DNA of 64,000 bases from Angelakisella massiliensis. GTDB lineage: Bacteria; Bacillota; Clostridia; Oscillospirales; Ruminococcaceae. The position numbers were made by a program, and so were the translations under genes. Under the pieces are notes generated by a model. It worked only from the letters and a program-made list of their open reading frames with translations, was not told the origin of the DNA and made no database searches. Below, piece by piece: positions 24,639 to 33,864 of this stretch. The stretch lies in assembly GCF_900104675.1 (NCBI RefSeq), contig NZ_LT629944.1, positions 372,001 through 436,000 on the forward strand. Direction: 5' to 3'. Position 1 is the first letter of the stretch; each line of letters begins with the position of its first letter.

Positions 24639-26825
24639 TCAAACCTTTTTAAGATGGAATTGCCAGGACTGATAATCACCGCCGCCCTGGGGCAGGGGAA
24701 TACCGCCATACATCAGGGTGTCTCCCCGGAAACATCCCCATCCATCCACCTGATAAATCATATCGGGGTCCAGACCGCGGGGATAAACGGTGCGGAAAGG
24801 AGCATTGGAACGGGCCATTCCCGCCACCACACTCACCAGCGCCTCACTGCGGTCCGGGGCAGTATGCTGCCAGGCGGTAAACTCCTGATCCCTGAAGGGA
24901 TTGGTCAGCCGGGCATAATCGCCGTCCTGCAGCAGGTGATAGAAGCGCTTGAACTCATCGATCTGGGCGCGCATCTGGCTGCGCTCTCCTTCACTGAGTT
25001 TCCGGGGGTCCAGCTCATAGCCGAAGGTGCCGGACATGGCCACCACCGCCCGGGTCTGGAGAGACGTCCTCCTGCCGGTCTGCTCGTTGGGGGAGGCTGA
25101 AACATGGGAGCCCACGGTGGAGGTGGGATAACAGAAGGAGGTGCCGTACTGGATCAGCAGCCGGTCCATGGCGTCGGTGTTATCGCTGGCCCAGATTTGA
25201 GGCGTGTAGTAAAGCATTCCGCAATCGAAGCGGCCTCCCCCTCCGCTGCATCCTTCAATGAGGATTTTGGGAAAATCGGTGATCATCTGCTCCAGCATGG
25301 CATATACCCCCAGTACATACCGGTGGTACAGCTCTCCCTGGCGCTGGGCAGGCAGGGCTCCGCTCCAGACATCGGTGAGACTGCGGTTCATATCCCATTT
25401 GACATAGGTGATGTTGGCGCTCTCCAGTACCTTCTTGATCTGGGCGTAAACGCTGCGCCATACTTCCTCCCGGGAGAAATCCAGCACCAGCTGGCTCCGT
25501 CCCCTGGTGGAGGGCCGTCCGGGAATCTGCAGGGCCCAGTCTGGGTGCTCCTGATACAGCCGGCTTTTTTCGCTGACCATTTCCGGTTCGATCCAAATGC
25601 CGAAATCCATCCCCATGGCATTGATCTGCTCCACCAGCGGCGCAAGTCCTCCCGGCAGCTTTTTGAGATTGACAAACCAATCTCCCAAGCCCTCGTAATC
25701 GTCGTTTCGTTCCCCGAACCATCCGTCATCCATCACCAGCAGCTCCACCCCGGTTTCGGCGGCGCTGGAGGCGATCTCCAGCAGCTTCTGCTGGTCGAAA
25801 TCAAAATACGCTGCCTCCCAGGTGTTCAGCAGCACCGGACGGCGGCGGGTCTTCCACCATCCCCGGCACAGATTGTGTCGGATGGCCCGGTGAAAGTTTT
25901 GGCTCATGGTTTGAAGGCCGCTGCCGGAACAGGTCATAGCCACCTCGGGAGCGGTAAACACCTCGCCGGGGGCCAGCTGGAACCGGAAATGCCAGGGAGA
26001 AATCCCCATGGTCAAACGGACATCTCCAAACTGGCTGCGTTCCACATTGGCCTCAAAATTGCCGCTGTAAACCAAAGCCATGCCATAACACAAGCCATGG
26101 GTCTCCCCGGCGTCCTTCTGGCAAAGGACCACAAAGTTATTGTGCTGATGGCTGGTGATGCCCCGGATGGAGCTGATCTGCTGCAAACCGGGACGCACCG
26201 CCTGGCGGCAGGGATGGCGTTCCCCCGTGTGATAGCCGTCAAAGGTGATCAGATCCAGATCCATCCGTCCCAAATCCAGACAGGCGCTCATGGCACGGGT
26301 CAGCGCTATGGGCTGACTGCCGCCGTTTTGGAAGCGTACCGCCCGGGTGATCAGGTCCAGCTGAGGGAACACGCCATAATACAGAGTAGCTTCCAAACCA
26401 GTCCAGGGGTCCCGCAGAAGCACCTCCAGGGTCTCTGCCTCCCCTTCCTCTCCGTAGAAGGCAGGAAGCCCTTCCAGGGCATATTTGCCGGAAGAGATGG
26501 TATGGCTGACATAACGCAGATCCGCCGCACAGCTGCCGTCGGCATTTTCCACCTCCAGCACCGGTGTACGGAAATCCCCCACCCCTACCGCCGGGAATTC
26601 CTGGGGCTGGGTATCCAGGGAAAAGGTGCGGTCACGACCCGCTTCTCTGGGATTGGGAGAAAAGCCCCGGTCTGCCTGACGCAGCAGATACCCGAAGCTG
26701 TCTCCGCCGCATCTTCTTCCGTAATAAGTATGCAGCAAAAATCCATTGGGGTCAATGAGAAACTGGTAGGTGGTGTGATGTGTGTGAAGATTAAACAGAC
26801 GAGAGGAAGCTACAAATTCGATCAT
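24639..26825 (-). CDS. Alpha-galactosidase, GH36
   Basis: A 728-residue cytoplasmic enzyme, normal for clostridial GH36 tetramers. It hydrolyses terminal alpha-galactose from melibiose, raffinose and stachyose. The N-terminal beta-sandwich (to about 320) is followed by the (beta/alpha)8 barrel with VMDDGWFGERNDD, the nucleophile Asp in YVKWDMNR (about 478) and the acid/base Asp in SDNTDAMDR (about 548), and a C-terminal beta domain. No signal peptide is seen, so the substrate must be imported, which fits the adjacent ABC permeases. It lies 38 bases upstream of the AraC gene. Confidence 0.95.
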   Translation of the reverse strand: MIEFVASSRLFNLHTHHTTYQFLIDPNGFLLHTYYGRRCGGDSFGYLLRQADRGFSPNPREAGRDRTFSLDTQPQEFPAVGVGDFRTPVLEVENADGSCAADLRYVSHTISSGKYALEGLPAFYGEEGEAETLEVLLRDPWTGLEATLYYGVFPQLDLITRAVRFQNGGSQPIALTRAMSACLDLGRMDLDLITFDGYHTGERHPCRQAVRPGLQQISSIRGITSHQHNNFVVLCQKDAGETHGLCYGMALVYSGNFEANVERSQFGDVRLTMGISPWHFRFQLAPGEVFTAPEVAMTCSGSGLQTMSQNFHRAIRHNLCRGWWKTRRRPVLLNTWEAAYFDFDQQKLLEIASSAAETGVELLVMDDGWFGERNDDYEGLGDWFVNLKKLPGGLAPLVEQINAMGMDFGIWIEPEMVSEKSRLYQEHPDWALQIPGRPSTRGRSQLVLDFSREEVWRSVYAQIKKVLESANITYVKWDMNRSLTDVWSGALPAQRQGELYHRYVLGVYAMLEQMITDFPKILIEGCSGGGGRFDCGMLYYTPQIWASDNTDAMDRLLIQYGTSFCYPTSTVGSHVSASPNEQTGRRTSLQTRAVVAMSGTFGYELDPRKLSEGERSQMRAQIDEFKRFYHLLQDGDYARLTNPFRDQEFTAWQHTAPDRSEALVSVVAGMARSNAPFRTVYPRGLDPDMIYQVDGWGCFRGDTLMYGGIPLPQGGGDYQSWQFHLKKV

Positions 26826-26917
26826 AATGATACACCTTTTAACACTTTTATATTAGGGGCTGTCTGAAAAGTGGAAACGCTTGGCTTTTCCTCCAATGAG
26901 CGCCGGCTGATGCGTTA

Positions 26918-26955
26918 AAAACACAGGAAAGCCATCAGGGATTCCTGTTTTTTCA
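26918..26955 (-). terminator. Hairpin between the permease and alpha-galactosidase genes
   Basis: ACAGGAA and TTCCTGT (26923-26929, 26942-26948) with A-runs and T-runs on the outer sides. On the minus strand it would end the transporter transcript, leaving galA and the AraC gene on a separate one or read-through. Confidence 0.6.
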
Positions 26956-27121
26956 CCTTCGCGCTGCCTTAGGAAAATCCATCAACCTTCTCCTTTTCAC
27001 AACCCCCTCCAGGTTGGTGGGAATTTCCGGCGGAATTCTTTTTAAAAAGGGCAAAACAGTCCCACAGTGCAAATGCCCCCAGGACTGCCTCGCCATATTA
27101 TGAAGAAGGGAGAAAGCGCCG

Positions 27122-27964
27122 TTATTTGCCGCCGGTCATAGAGATGCCTTCCACAAACTGCTTCTGGAAGATCAGATACAGCACCAGCATGGGGATCATG
27201 GCCAGCAGGCTGCCTGCCATGAGAACGGGATAGTTGGTGGTGAACTGACCTTTCAGGGTAGCCAGGCCGGAGGAAAGAGTCATCATGTTGATGTCGGTGT
27301 TGACCACCAGCGGCCACATCAGGTCGGCGTAAGCGAACACTGCGGTAAATACAGTAAGGGCCGCCACAGAGGTGCCGGTGAGGGGCGCCATCACCTTAAT
27401 GAAGGTCTGCCAGTGAGTGCAGCCGTCCAGATAGGCGGCCTCTCCGATCTCCTTGGGGATACCCATATAAGCCTGCCGCAGGAAGAAGGTACCGAAGGCA
27501 CTTACCAGGCCGGGGAATACCAGGGCGAAAATGCTGTTGGTGAGGCTGAATTTGGCCAGGATCTGATACTGGGGAATGATAAAGATCTGGCTGGGCATCA
27601 TCATCTGCACCAGAATCAAAGCAAACAGCAGGTTTTTGAAGCGGAAGTTCAGCTTGGCAAAGGCATAGCCCGCCATGGAGCTGAATACCACTGCGCACAA
27701 TACCCGGAAGAAGATCAGCAGCAGGGTGTTGATGTACAGGCTGGTAAAGGGCAGACTGGTCACCGCGTAGCTGAAGTTTTCAAACACCGGCTCGGCAGGA
27801 AAGATGGTGGGCGGGATCTGCATACTCTCCGCCAGCGTCTTGAGGCTGGTCAGAATCATCCACAGGAAGGGGAAGATCATTACAACCGAGCCCACAATAA
27901 GAAAGAAATAAGTGAGAAACTTCCCCGCGATACGGCTGCGCCGCAGGGACTGTTCTTTACGCAT
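27122..27964 (-). CDS. Sugar ABC transporter permease, MsmG/MalG type
   Basis: A 280-residue permease of the carbohydrate-uptake-1 family with six predicted helices and an EAA loop (IGEAAYLDGCTHWQTFIKVMAPLTG). It ends FVEGISMTGGK, the usual end for MalG-like proteins. It pairs with the permease 12 bases upstream. No ATPase gene is in the locus, so a shared MsmK-type ATPase elsewhere is expected. The ATG has an AAGGAGG site. Confidence 0.93.
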   Translation of the reverse strand: MRKEQSLRRSRIAGKFLTYFFLIVGSVVMIFPFLWMILTSLKTLAESMQIPPTIFPAEPVFENFSYAVTSLPFTSLYINTLLLIFFRVLCAVVFSSMAGYAFAKLNFRFKNLLFALILVQMMMPSQIFIIPQYQILAKFSLTNSIFALVFPGLVSAFGTFFLRQAYMGIPKEIGEAAYLDGCTHWQTFIKVMAPLTGTSVAALTVFTAVFAYADLMWPLVVNTDINMMTLSSGLATLKGQFTTNYPVLMAGSLLAMIPMLVLYLIFQKQFVEGISMTGGK

Positions 27965-27976
27965 GGGAAAGCCTCC

Positions 27977-28864
27977 TTACACGTCGTAATTGACCCATTT
28001 TTTCTGACCAATGAACTGTACGATGGTCACAATACCAATCAGCAGGATGGTCCAGATACAGATAGCCGCCGCGTAGCCCTTGTTGCCGGCCACGAAGGCT
28101 TCCCGATAGAACAGGTACATCAGGCTCTGGACCTCAGGCAGCACAGGGTTTGTGGTATCGATCATCATGTAAATCAGGTCATACACCTTCAGGGAGGCCA
28201 TCATCCGCATGATGAGGGTAACAAACAGGGTGGGGGAAATCATGGGCAGGGTAATGGCAAAAAACTGCCGCACCTTGCTGGCTCCGTCGATGTCGGCGGC
28301 CTCATAATAGCTCTTGGAGATATTTTGCAGACCGGACAGCAGCAGCACCGCGTCATAACCCACAGCGCTCCAGATGGCCACCACCGCACAGGCCAGCAAG
28401 GCGGTGGAAGGATCGGTCAGCCAGTTGACCTGACGGCCCAGGATGGTGTTGATGATACCATACTGACCATTGAACATCCAGCGCCATACCATGGCAATAG
28501 CGGCAGGAGCCACCACCATGGGCAGAAAGTAGATGGCCCGGAAGCCGGATTTGAATTTTACCTTCGCATTGAGCAGCAGCGCCACCAGCAAAGCGATGGC
28601 GATCCCCACCGGCACAGTCAGCACACAGAACCAAATGGTGTTCCAGGTAGCTTTCCAGAACTCAGGGGTGGAAAACATATCGATGTAGTTTTGCAGACCG
28701 CAGAAGGTGGATTTGCCAAAGGTCTGGGTTTTGGAAAAGCTCAGGCGAATGGTATCCACCAGGGGATAATAGTTGAGGATCAGCAGGCCGATGATCGTGG
28801 GCGCGATCATGATGTATGCCCAGCGCTGTTCCCGCTTCTCCGCCAGGGATTGTTTACGGAACAT
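27977..28864 (-). CDS. Sugar ABC transporter permease, MsmF/MalF type
   Basis: A 295-residue permease with six predicted helices and an EAA loop (YEAADIDGASKVRQFFAITLPMISP). The short N-terminal MFRKQSLAEKREQRWAYIM is typical of the MsmF-like half. It lies between the binding protein and the MsmG-like half and has a GAGGAGG site. Substrate is inferred as an alpha-galactoside from the GH36 gene downstream. Confidence 0.93.
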   Translation of the reverse strand: MFRKQSLAEKREQRWAYIMIAPTIIGLLILNYYPLVDTIRLSFSKTQTFGKSTFCGLQNYIDMFSTPEFWKATWNTIWFCVLTVPVGIAIALLVALLLNAKVKFKSGFRAIYFLPMVVAPAAIAMVWRWMFNGQYGIINTILGRQVNWLTDPSTALLACAVVAIWSAVGYDAVLLLSGLQNISKSYYEAADIDGASKVRQFFAITLPMISPTLFVTLIMRMMASLKVYDLIYMMIDTTNPVLPEVQSLMYLFYREAFVAGNKGYAAAICIWTILLIGIVTIVQFIGQKKWVNYDV

Positions 28865-28949
28865 AGAAACTTTTTCCTCCTCTCACAGCCCTCTGTCCGG
28901 ACGGGAGCTCTCTGTTTCCCGCCCGGACCCGCGCTCCCCGTCAGGGGAT

Positions 28950-30248
28950 TCAGCCGGCTGCCTCCGCAATGGCATCATTGATGATGGTGTTGATGTTTGC
29001 AAGGCCGGTATCCACATCCACGGTACCGCCATAGATCTTCAGCAGCTCATCAGACACCTTGCTCTTCCAGTTGGGCCGGGACTTGTCGTTGACAGACTGA
29101 ACGCTGTAATCGAACATATCGATGAACACACCTACATTGAGTTTGTAATCAAACTGATCAAAAGCGCTGCACCAGGTATCCTCCAGACCGTTGTAGGCGG
29201 GGATAGCCGCGCCGCTCTCGCCCTGGATCCGCTGGCCCTCTTCGCTGCCCAGGAAGCGGAGGAAATCCAGGACCACCTCATTGTCCTGATTCTTGGCGGA
29301 GGTGGCATAGCACAGACCGTTGGAGATGGTCGCCCGGCCGTCGCCGCTCTCGGGATCGGGGCAGGCGGGCAGAACCGCCACATCCCATTTGCCCTGCATA
29401 TCGGGATAGTTTTTCATCTCGCTCATCAGGTTCCAGTTACCCTCCAGGAACATGGCGCCCTGCTGGGAGAAGAAGGCGTTGCCGGGAGCGGTCTCGGCAA
29501 AGTAGGTCTGGGTGGGGCACCAGTCGTTGGACTGGAGACCGATATAGAACTTCATCGCCTCGATGGTGGCGGGCTGATCAAAGCCGGCAGCAGTTTTGTC
29601 CTCGTTGAGGATATAGCCGCCGTTCTGATAAACAAAGTTCCAGTAACCCAGCTGGTCGTCGGCATAGGCCATGTAACCATATTTGCCGGTTTTTTCATAA
29701 ATGGTGGCGGAAGCGTTCACCAGATCATCCCAGGTCCAGGTCTCATCAGGATAGGCAACGCCCGCGGCGTCAAACATTTCCTTGTTGTACACCAGGCCCA
29801 CAGTGTCCTTGTCCTTGGGCACGCCGTAGATTTTACCGTCGCTGCCGGAAGCATTGGACAGGGAAACATCGGAGAAGTGGTCGGTGTAATAGGTGGCACT
29901 CTCGCCGCTGTACAGGTCGGTCAGATCCGCCAGCATCCCATTGTCGGCATACTGGAGAATATAGTTGGTATGCATCCAGAACACATCAGGCAATGTGTTG
30001 GAGGTGGCTGCAGCCTCCAGCTTGGTCCAATATTCATCCCAGCTGGTCACCTGGATTTCCACGGTGATATCAGGATTCTTCTCATGATAGGCATCGGCCA
30101 GAGCCTGCATTCCATCACGCTGAGCGGTATCCCAGATCTGCATGGTCAGCGTACCGGAGGAACCGGCATCACTGCCGCCGCAGGCAGTCAGAGCCAATGT
30201 CATGGCCACCGCCAGCAGCAGTGCTGTCAAACGGACAAATTTTTTCAT
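28950..30248 (-). CDS. Sugar-binding lipoprotein of the alpha-galactoside importer
   Basis: A 432-residue extracellular solute-binding protein (family 1). The signal peptide ends in the lipobox LTAC (Cys near 22), followed by a Gly/Ser linker and TLTMQIWDTAQRDGMQAL. The sequence AAATSNTLPDVFWMH and later GVPKDKDTVGLVYNKEMFD are hallmarks of sugar-binding proteins. It is the first gene of the transporter operon and lies downstream of a candidate AraC operator. High expression is suggested by its position and a good start context. Confidence 0.92.
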   Translation of the reverse strand: MKKFVRLTALLLAVAMTLALTACGGSDAGSSGTLTMQIWDTAQRDGMQALADAYHEKNPDITVEIQVTSWDEYWTKLEAAATSNTLPDVFWMHTNYILQYADNGMLADLTDLYSGESATYYTDHFSDVSLSNASGSDGKIYGVPKDKDTVGLVYNKEMFDAAGVAYPDETWTWDDLVNASATIYEKTGKYGYMAYADDQLGYWNFVYQNGGYILNEDKTAAGFDQPATIEAMKFYIGLQSNDWCPTQTYFAETAPGNAFFSQQGAMFLEGNWNLMSEMKNYPDMQGKWDVAVLPACPDPESGDGRATISNGLCYATSAKNQDNEVVLDFLRFLGSEEGQRIQGESGAAIPAYNGLEDTWCSAFDQFDYKLNVGVFIDMFDYSVQSVNDKSRPNWKSKVSDELLKIYGGTVDVDTGLANINTIINDAIAEAAG

Positions 30249-30343
30249 TTCTTGCGCTCTCCCTTCTTACTTTCGGCGGTGCACTCCGCCGTTGAGATGT
30301 CCTCTTTCCAATCGGCATCTCCTTTAACCTTATCTTACCGATT

Positions 30344-30431
30344 TTGAATTATGCAGTAAATGGAGCGGTGCTGTAAAAAACATGGTATTTTTCAACTTTG
30401 GTTGCATAAACAGCAAGTCAGGTTGCATTTA
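30344..30431 (-). promoter_or_regulatory. Candidate promoter and AraC-type direct repeats upstream of the sugar operon
   Basis: On the minus strand TTTACA (30377-30372), an 18-base spacer and CATAAT near 30348-30353. Upstream are two direct repeats of GTTGCAT followed by A/T (30401-30410 and 30422-30430), 21 bases apart, the two-turn spacing AraC-family activators use. This is a candidate site for the regulator at 23731. Confidence 0.55.
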
Positions 30432-30471
30432 AATAGTTTTGCTTTTATTTTTTCTATTTCTTGATGTTTTA

Positions 30472-30486
30472 TGTGCATATTGCACA
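30472..30486. promoter_or_regulatory. Palindromic site TGTGCA-N3-TGCACA
   Basis: A perfect 6+6 palindrome with a 3-base centre, in the long AT-rich divergent region between the sugar operon and the esterase gene. Likely an operator, regulator unknown. The rest of 30249-30922 is AT-rich with no gene seen; TATACT near 30855 could be the -10 of the esterase operon. Confidence 0.45.
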
Positions 30487-30922
30487 GCAACATTTCCTCT
30501 TTTTTGATCTTTCTTCATTTTGAAATTCAAAAGTTTGGAAATGTAAAAAAATAAACCATGGATTTATGCAACTTGTACATCTGCTTGTACCTGTCTCCAT
30601 TCAACTTTCCCATTTTTTCTTTGATTTTACCCTCAGGAAAAACTTACCAAATTTCACATAAGAAAAGCTCTTTTACTTCTCTTTTTAAAAAGCCGTTTTA
30701 TCTTTTGGAAACTGAGCAAACTACACTCCATATTTTCATGCAAAGGGGATGTCCACTTTTCCCGCCTTGGGGTTTGGACAAATCGGCCGGAAGACTTTTT
30801 CTCCCTATCAAAACTCCTTTTTCCTTCCCTCATATGCAGAATCCGGTTCTTATGCTATACTGATAAAGAGAACCTTTTCCTTTGTTCAAATCCAAAACCA
30901 TCATCTTCCATAAGGAGTATTT

Positions 30923-31855
30923 ATGCCTATTCATAACACCATGCGCGCCGCCCTGCGCGCTCTCACCCGTCACGACGTGGACGTCACAACCCAATATGAG
31001 CGCAAACGCAAAATGGTCAATGCCATCCATCCTCCCCTGGCCAGCCCCTTCCGCATCTGGGACCATACCATTACATTGGAGGACCACACCATTCCGGTGC
31101 GGCTCTTTGCGCCGCCGGAACCGGGTCCTCATCCGGTGCTGCTGTTCTTCCACGGAGGCGGTTGGGTCACCGGAAATATTGACAGTTACACCTCTGTCTG
31201 TTCCCGGATGGCCCGCCTGACCGGGCACCTGGTTATTTCGGTGGACTACCGCCTGGCGCCGGAGCATCCTTTTCCCGCCGGGCTGGAGGATTGCTATGCC
31301 GCCGCCCGGGAGGTTTTCTGCAACTGCGAAAGCCTGGGAATTTGTCACCGCCAGATCACCCTCATCGGGGACAGCGCCGGAGGCAACCTCACCGCCGCCG
31401 TTTCGCTGATGGCACGGGATCGGGGGGAATTTCTGCCCGCCAGACAAATTCTCCTCTATCCCGCTACCTGGAACGATCACTCTCCTGATTCTCCCTTCCC
31501 CTCAGTTCGGGAAAACGGAGAGGATTATCTCCTCACCTCCCGGCAGGTCTGCAATTACATGACCCTGTATCTGGGGGACCATCCTGAAAACCGGGAAAAT
31601 CCTTACTTTGCCCCTCTGCTGGCTCCCCGGCTGGATCATCAGCCGGATACGCTGATTATTACGGCGGAATATTGCCCTTTGCGTGATGAAGGAGAGGCCT
31701 ATGGGCATAAGCTGATTGAGGCGGGCAACACAGTAGCCATCTATCGTATTCCAAACGCTCTCCACGGCTATATGTCCCTGCCCGCTTCCTTTATACCGGT
31801 GCGCCGGAGCTATGAGATCATCAATCATTTTCTGAGAAAGGTGGAACAGCCGTGA
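30923..31855 (+). CDS. Alpha/beta-hydrolase esterase (acetyl-esterase/HSL family)
   Basis: A 310-residue cytoplasmic esterase. It has the oxyanion-hole motif HGGGWVTGN, the nucleophile Ser in GDSAGGN, then the acid region (ITAEYCPLRDEGEAYG) and the catalytic His in NALHGY. Such enzymes split short acyl esters, including acetyl groups on sugars. The ATG has a TAAGGAG site. It overlaps the acyltransferase-like gene by four bases (GTGA), so the two activities are probably linked: one adds, the other removes, or they act on the same acylated metabolite. Confidence 0.9.
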   Translation: MPIHNTMRAALRALTRHDVDVTTQYERKRKMVNAIHPPLASPFRIWDHTITLEDHTIPVRLFAPPEPGPHPVLLFFHGGGWVTGNIDSYTSVCSRMARLTGHLVISVDYRLAPEHPFPAGLEDCYAAAREVFCNCESLGICHRQITLIGDSAGGNLTAAVSLMARDRGEFLPARQILLYPATWNDHSPDSPFPSVRENGEDYLLTSRQVCNYMTLYLGDHPENRENPYFAPLLAPRLDHQPDTLIITAEYCPLRDEGEAYGHKLIEAGNTVAIYRIPNALHGYMSLPASFIPVRRSYEIINHFLRKVEQP

Positions 31856-33126
31856 AAACCAGGAATCCGGCTCAGTGGAGCCGTCTGGATAACGCCGCTA
31901 AAATTTTCCCTGCCAACGCCACCTTACGGGACCCCAAGGTATTTCGTTTCAGCTGCCAGCTGTTGGAGGAAGTGGATGGTTCTCTCCTTCAGCAGGCTCT
32001 GGACCGTACCCTCAGGGATTTCCCTCATTACCGCTGCGTGCTGCGGCGGGGCCTATTCTGGTATTTTTTTGAAAGCTCCTCCCTGCCCGCCGTTGTGGAA
32101 CAGGAACATCTGCCATTGTGCAGCCCCCTGTTTTTGCCTGAAGACCGGGGACTGCTGTTCCGGGTCAGCTGGTTCCGCCGAAGGATCAGTGTGGAGGTGT
32201 TCCACGCCCTTGCCGACGGCACAGGAGCGCTTCAATTTATCCGGGCACTGGTGTTTTACTATCTGATGCTGGTTCATGGACAACAGCTGGAAATTCAGCC
32301 CCAGCTGGATTATGACGCCTCCATCAGCCAAAAACAGGACGACAGCTTTCAAAAATATTATGCCGGCGCTCAGGGCGGGGAGAAAAAAGCACCGGTACAA
32401 AAGGCCTATAAGATTCAGGGGCCCCGTTTAAGCGAATACCGCCTGCGAACCATTGAAGGGGTCATGTCCGCCAGTCAGGTGGTGGCGGAGGCCCGTCGCC
32501 GAGGGACCAGTCTGACCGCCTTTCTGGGAGCGGTGCTCATCCAGGCCATCCATGGGGAAATGTCGGTGCTTCAGCAGCGGCGTCCGGTGGTGCTGTCCAT
32601 TCCGGTCAATCTCCGCAATTACTTTGATTCCCAATCCGCCCGGAATTTCTTTGGTCTTTTCCTCACCGGTTATTCCTTCCAGGACGGGGATGGCAGTCTG
32701 GAGGATATCACAGCCACCCTCACACGGGATTTTCGGGAGGAGCTGACAGCGGAGCGCCTGGCTGCCAGAATGAATGAATTGGCCGCTTTGGAGCATAATT
32801 TCCTGACACGGGCCGTTCCTCTGGTGCTCAAGGATGTGACGCTGCGGTATTTCGGGCACCGTTCCGAAAGCCAGATGACCGCCGCTTTTTCCAATCTGGG
32901 GCGGATTTCCATGCCGGAGCCGCTGGGACAATATATCGATCTGTTTTCAGTCTGTGCCAGCACCAACAAGCTTCAGGTTTGTCTGGCCACCTTCGGCGAC
33001 CGGCTGACGGTAAATTTCACCGCGCCCTTTGTCAGTACCGAGATTCAAAAGCGCTTTTTCCGCACCTTGTCCGGTTTGGGCATCCAGGTGGAGATCAGCG
33101 CCAACCGCATAGACCCAGAGGAATGA
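31852..33126 (+). CDS. Condensation-domain-like acyltransferase
   Basis: A 424-residue protein with the fold pattern of the CoA-dependent acyltransferase/condensation superfamily (alcohol acetyltransferase, PapA and NRPS C domains). The motif H-A-L-A-D-G at about residue 120 (VFHALADGTGALQFI) is the HHxxxDG active-site variant with the second His, and a DFGW-like late motif is not obvious. It starts with GTG overlapping the esterase stop. There are no NRPS carrier or adenylation domains nearby, so it likely acts alone on a CoA substrate. Both substrates are unknown. Confidence 0.7.
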   Translation: MKTRNPAQWSRLDNAAKIFPANATLRDPKVFRFSCQLLEEVDGSLLQQALDRTLRDFPHYRCVLRRGLFWYFFESSSLPAVVEQEHLPLCSPLFLPEDRGLLFRVSWFRRRISVEVFHALADGTGALQFIRALVFYYLMLVHGQQLEIQPQLDYDASISQKQDDSFQKYYAGAQGGEKKAPVQKAYKIQGPRLSEYRLRTIEGVMSASQVVAEARRRGTSLTAFLGAVLIQAIHGEMSVLQQRRPVVLSIPVNLRNYFDSQSARNFFGLFLTGYSFQDGDGSLEDITATLTRDFREELTAERLAARMNELAALEHNFLTRAVPLVLKDVTLRYFGHRSESQMTAAFSNLGRISMPEPLGQYIDLFSVCASTNKLQVCLATFGDRLTVNFTAPFVSTEIQKRFFRTLSGLGIQVEISANRIDPEE

Positions 33127-33139
33127 AAGGAGCGCAGCT

Positions 33140-33820
33140 ATGAGCAAATGCCATCATTGCGGGGTATCCGTCACCGGTCAGTGGCAGCACTGCCCCCTTT
33201 GTCAAAGTCCCCTCACTGCCGACGAAGCTTCCAGCCCGGATCAGTTTCCCCTGCTGCCCTTGGTCAGCCGCCAATACAGCGGCCTTTTAAGGGGACTATT
33301 GTTTCTTTCTGTTTGTCTGACGGCCATCAGCGCCGCGGTCAATTTCGCGCTGGTGCGCTCGGGCCGCCATGAACAGTGGTGGTGCCTTTTTGTGGCGGCG
33401 GGAGTTGCCTGTACCTGGATCAGCTTGGGCACCATCATCCGCAAAAGGCGCAATTTACACAAGACCATTTTGTGGCAGGTGGCGCTGATGTCCCTGTTTG
33501 CCATCGGCTGGGACTGGCTGCTCACCGGCTGGACTAAATGGAGCATCAACTACGCCCTGCCCATCCTGTGCACCGTGGCCATGGCGGCCATGCAAGTCCT
33601 GGCCCGTATCCTGCGCCTGCGGGTGGAAGATTATATGGTCTATCTCCTGTTGGACCTGGTGTTTGCCGTCGTACCGGTCCTGGCGCTGGCTCTGGACTGG
33701 GTGGATGTGGTGATTCCTTCTCTGATCTGCATCACTGCCGGGGTCATCTCTCTGGCCTGGCTGCTGATTTTCCAGCGGGAAGCCCTGCGCCGGGAATTCA
33801 ACCGCCGGCTTCATCTGTGA
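33140..33820 (+). CDS. Zinc-ribbon membrane protein (DUF6320-like)
   Basis: A 226-residue protein. A zinc ribbon at the N-terminus has two CxxC pairs (CHHCGVSV, CPLCQSP), followed by about six predicted helices between residues 48 and 215 and a basic tail (RREALRREFNRRLHL). I recall this type as DUF6320, next to esterase and acyltransferase-like genes, but cannot check it. It starts 13 bases after the acyltransferase behind an AAGGAG site and is probably in the same operon. Function is unknown; a membrane partner of the acyltransferase is one idea. Confidence 0.65.
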   Translation: MSKCHHCGVSVTGQWQHCPLCQSPLTADEASSPDQFPLLPLVSRQYSGLLRGLLFLSVCLTAISAAVNFALVRSGRHEQWWCLFVAAGVACTWISLGTIIRKRRNLHKTILWQVALMSLFAIGWDWLLTGWTKWSINYALPILCTVAMAAMQVLARILRLRVEDYMVYLLLDLVFAVVPVLALALDWVDVVIPSLICITAGVISLAWLLIFQREALRREFNRRLHL

Positions 33821-33864
33821 AAAGGTCCGTCAGGCACTGAATTTGAATTTGGAGGAAGATGTGG

